Shown piece by piece: positions 61,559 to 64,000 of a stretch of DNA of 64,000 bases; the stretch's first letter is position 1, and each line of letters starts with the position of its first letter. Origin of the DNA: Neoarius graeffei (taxonomy: Eukaryota > Chordata > Actinopteri > Siluriformes > Ariidae); NCBI RefSeq assembly GCF_027579695.1, contig NC_083590.1, forward strand, positions 19,361,799-19,425,798, in the 5' to 3' direction. The notes below the pieces were generated by a model. The model had not been told where the DNA came from. It did no database searches and saw nothing but the letters and a program-made list of their open reading frames with translations. The translations under genes and the position numbers were made by a program.

Positions 61559-61867
61559 GTATTTATACTAAAAGATGATGTAAACATGGGTGCTGCACTT
61601 GTGGGTGACTATCTGTTCACCCGGCATGCTTCTGATTCGCTTGTTGGCTTGAGTTTTGATGTTTTCAGAAAATTAAAGACTGTAGAGGAAATGAGTCCCT
61701 GCTCTGTTTATAGAGCTGTACAGTATGTGGCTGTAGATAATGAGTTTATTCCACTTGATAATGAAGTATATATCAAATAGAGAGCCATCATGGGTTCGTC
61801 AGTAATGCATTCGTACTTGGCACAGACAATATCAACGTGTGTGTATGTTGTACTTTTATTAAAACTA
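61559..61867. other. Non-coding stretch before the DD37E element
   Basis: One 64-codon chance ORF (61586-61780); no domain or clear splice sites. Confidence 0.35.
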
Positions 61868-63427
61868 CACTGAGTGCAGAATTATTAGGCAAGTGAGTAT
61901 TTTGACCACAACATCCTTTTAATGCATGTTGTCCCACTCCAAGCTGTTTAGGCTTGAAAGCCTACTACCAATTAAGTATATCAGGTGCTGTGCATCTGTG
62001 TAATGAGAGGGGGTGTGGTCTAATGACATCAACACCCTATATCAGGTGTGCATAATTATTAGGCAACCTCTTTTCCTCTGGCAAAATGGGTCAGAAGAGA
62101 GATCTGATAGACTTTGAAATGTATAAAATTGTGAGATGTCTTGCAGACGGATGCAGCACTCTTGAAATTGCAAAGATGTTGAAACGTGATCACCGAACAA
62201 TCAAGCGTTTCATTGCAAATAGTCAACAGGGTCGAAAGAAGCGTGTGGGGGAAAAAAGGCGCAAAATAACTGCACATGATCTGCGGAAAATCAAGCGTGA
62301 AGCTAACAAGCAGCCATTAGCATCCAGTTCTGCCATATTCCAGAGTTGCAACATTCCTGGAGTGTCAAAGAGTACAAGGTGTGCAATACTGAGGGACATG
62401 GCCAAGGTAAGGAAGGCTGAAAAACGACCACCACTGAGTAAGGCACACAAGATAAAACGTCAAGACTGGGCCAAGAAATATCTTAAGACTGATTTTTCTA
62501 AGGTGCTGTGGTCTGATGAGATGAGAGTGACTCTTGATGGGCCAGATGGATGGGCCTGTGGCTGGATCAGTAATGGGCACAGAGCTCCGCTCCGACTCGG
62601 ACGCCAGCAAGGTGGAGGTGGAGTACTGCTATGGGCTGGTATCATCAAAGACGAGCTTGTTGGACCTTTTCGAGTTGAGGATGGACTCAAACTCAACTCC
62701 CAGACCTACTGCCAGTTCCTGGAAGAAACCTTCTTCAAGCAGTGGTATAGGAAAAAGTCAGCATCTTTCAAGAAGAACATGATTTTCATGCAGGATAACG
62801 CTCCATCTCATGCGTCCAAATACTCCACTGCGTGGCTAGCCAGTAAAGGTCTGAAAGGTGAAAAAATAATGACATGGCCCCCTTGTTCACCTGACCTAAA
62901 CCCCATAGAGAACCTGTGGTCCATTATAAAACGTGAGGTCTACAAAGAGGGAAAACAGTACACCTCTCTGAACAGCGTCTGGGAGGCCGTGGTTGCTGCT
63001 GCACACAATGTTGGTCGTGAACAGATAAAGAAATTGACAGAATCTATGGATGGAAGGCTTTTGAGTGTCCTCATGAAGAAGGGTGGCTATATTGGTCACT
63101 GATTTTGTTTTTGTTTTGTGTTTGAATGTCAGATATGTTTATTTGCAAATCTGGAGTTGTCATATCAGTGTACCTGGTGAAAATAAATAAGTGAAATGGC
63201 TACATATTTGGTTTTTATTAAGTTGCCTAATAATTCTGCACAGTGAAAGTTACCTGAACACATACATATTCTCCTAAAATGGCCAAAACTAAAAACGCCC
63301 CACTCTAACTTCCATACATATTCAGCTTTGATATTTATGAGTCTTTTTGTTTGATTGAGAACATAGTTGTTCAATAATAAAACTAATCCTCAAAAATACA
63401 ACTTGCCTAATAATTCTGCACTCCGTG
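61868..63427 (+). mobile_element. Intact Tc1-like DD37E transposon with IR/DR ends
   Basis: 1560 bp, TA on both sides (61866-61867, 63428-63429). Outer TIRs cac(t/g)gagtgcagaattattaggcaag... match at both ends. A second inner copy of the binding-site phrase lies on each side (62046-62068 and 63221-63244), giving the IR/DR arrangement known from Sleeping Beauty-type elements. It encodes one uninterrupted transposase. DD37E Tc1-like elements of vertebrates have been described as TRT; this looks like that group. Confidence 0.9.
62086..63102 (+). CDS. Tc1-like DD37E transposase, full length
   Basis: 338 codons without a break. N-terminal paired-like helix-turn-helix (DLIDFEMYKIVRCLADGCSTLEIAKML, HRTIKRFI), a second HTH region with basic linker, then catalytic D (LWSDEMRV), D (MQDNAPSHAS) and E (DLNPIENLWSIIKREV). 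I count 37 residues between the second D and E (DD37E). All catalytic residues are present and the C-terminus (KKGGYIGH) is natural. The start is the only early ATG, following 'tctggcaaa'. It would cut and paste its own element at TA sites; activity is untested. Confidence 0.92.
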   Translation: MGQKRDLIDFEMYKIVRCLADGCSTLEIAKMLKRDHRTIKRFIANSQQGRKKRVGEKRRKITAHDLRKIKREANKQPLASSSAIFQSCNIPGVSKSTRCAILRDMAKVRKAEKRPPLSKAHKIKRQDWAKKYLKTDFSKVLWSDEMRVTLDGPDGWACGWISNGHRAPLRLGRQQGGGGVLLWAGIIKDELVGPFRVEDGLKLNSQTYCQFLEETFFKQWYRKKSASFKKNMIFMQDNAPSHASKYSTAWLASKGLKGEKIMTWPPCSPDLNPIENLWSIIKREVYKEGKQYTSLNSVWEAVVAAAHNVGREQIKKLTESMDGRLLSVLMKKGGYIGH

Positions 63428-63429
63428 TA

Positions 63430-63862
63430 TAAGTGTATCGATTCTAAAATGGCCCCAGACTGTTTTGGGAGCTTAAAGCATGGTAAAGTCACTTGGTTTA
63501 AAGGAGCAGTATCACCATTTTTAAAGGAGAACTGAAGGCAATTTTTTTTTTTATCAAAATTCTACACTAAGTAACTTTAAAAACGCACATTGATAAAACT
63601 TGCTGAATTCATGCTGAGTTTATCTCAAGAAGAAAAGAAATATATCACAATGGAAAAATAACTTCATTCCGCCCGAATAAGTTCCAAATCTGTGCTCAAA
63701 TCAGAATTTAAGGGAGTTGTACTCAATAACGTACAATATGACTCGGGTAGTCAATGACATGGACAGGCTTTAATTTTCAAACAAATTTTGCATACACTGT
63801 ACACACACAATCTTGCCTATAAATACCCGGGGGAAATGATGGGAAAATTGTCATTATTGAAG
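63430..63862. other. Probable 5' non-coding part of a further transposon
   Basis: AT-rich; 'taaaggagaactgaaggcaattttt' near 63520 may be a transposon end. No gene. Confidence 0.35.
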
Positions 63863-64000
63863 ATGCCACGCCTAAGCCAAAATCAACGTGAACAGGCCAT
63901 CGGGATGTTGCGTGCCGGAAGTACACAGACAGAGGTCGCCCGGCACTTCGGTGTTCATCATTCAACCATTTCCCGTTTGAGTCAGCGTTACAGACAGACA
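63863..64000 (+). CDS. Tc1-family transposase N-terminus, cut by the window end
   Basis: 46 codons from ATG 63863, open to the last base. MPRLSQNQREQAIGMLRAG then EVARHFGVHHSTISRL is the DNA-binding helix-turn-helix of another Tc1-like family, different from those at 2640 and 62086. Completeness is unknown. Confidence 0.72.
   Translation, partial: MPRLSQNQREQAIGMLRAGSTQTEVARHFGVHHSTISRLSQRYRQT

Noticed and set aside
61586-61780. 64-codon ORF MGAALVGDYLFTRH
   Set aside because: No recognisable domain and no clear flanking splice sites.

Overview
This is vertebrate nuclear DNA, almost certainly from a teleost fish. Coding sequence is split by GT-AG introns. The rest is packed with transposons typical of fish: Rex1-like, Rex3-like and L2-type LINEs, many copies of one DANA/mermaid-like tRNA-derived SINE, Tc1/mariner, hAT and PIF/Harbinger DNA elements, and a Ty3/gypsy element of Gmr1 type. 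There is no sign of bacterial organisation (no operons, CRISPR or ribosome binding sites). An ostariophysan such as a catfish is possible from the SINE, but I cannot prove the species.

Three host genes are visible, all on the + strand. (1) The last coding exon of an S100-like protein (8270-8440), whose earlier exons are not in the window. (2) A complete thap7-like THAP zinc-finger gene in four coding exons (19778-33918). The exon phases join exactly to 570 codons, intron 1 is about 10 kb and full of transposons, and a probable non-coding first exon with CRE and CCAAT boxes lies near 15660-15766. (3) The 5' ten coding exons of a TIF1-type TRIM gene (41987-57315; RING, two B-boxes, coiled coil, long low-complexity exon). 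Its PHD/bromodomain end, if present, lies beyond the window.

Layout. 1-8050: Rex1-like LINE fragment, then a Tc1 element split by a 4-kb L2-type LINE. 8050-9470: end of the S100-like gene. 9470-15650: interspersed repeats, SINEs, a 5'-truncated Rex1-like LINE and two hairpins. 15650-33920: thap7, whose upstream region and first intron carry two full hAT elements with exact 8-bp target duplications, a young Gmr1-type LTR retrotransposon (LTRs differ at 3 of 302 positions), an RLE-type LINE 3' fragment and further repeats; intron 3 holds a 1.1-kb minisatellite. 33920-41980: SINEs, MITEs, a 137-bp satellite array and a possible TRIM promoter near 39110-39196. 41980-57320: TRIM exons with transposons in nearly every intron. 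57320-64000: Rex3-like LINE split by a Harbinger MITE, a hAT element, an apparently intact Tc1-like element of DD37E type with IR/DR ends, and the start of another Tc1 transposase.

The most interesting observations are a transposon inserted exactly at the acceptor of TRIM exon 7, with the splice site inside its target-site duplication; a 313-bp inverted repeat, about 99% identical, in the same intron; the intact DD37E transposon; the Gmr1-type element with integrase upstream of reverse transcriptase; and a prenylation-like C-terminus on the S100-like protein. I found no clear evidence of a wholly new gene system.
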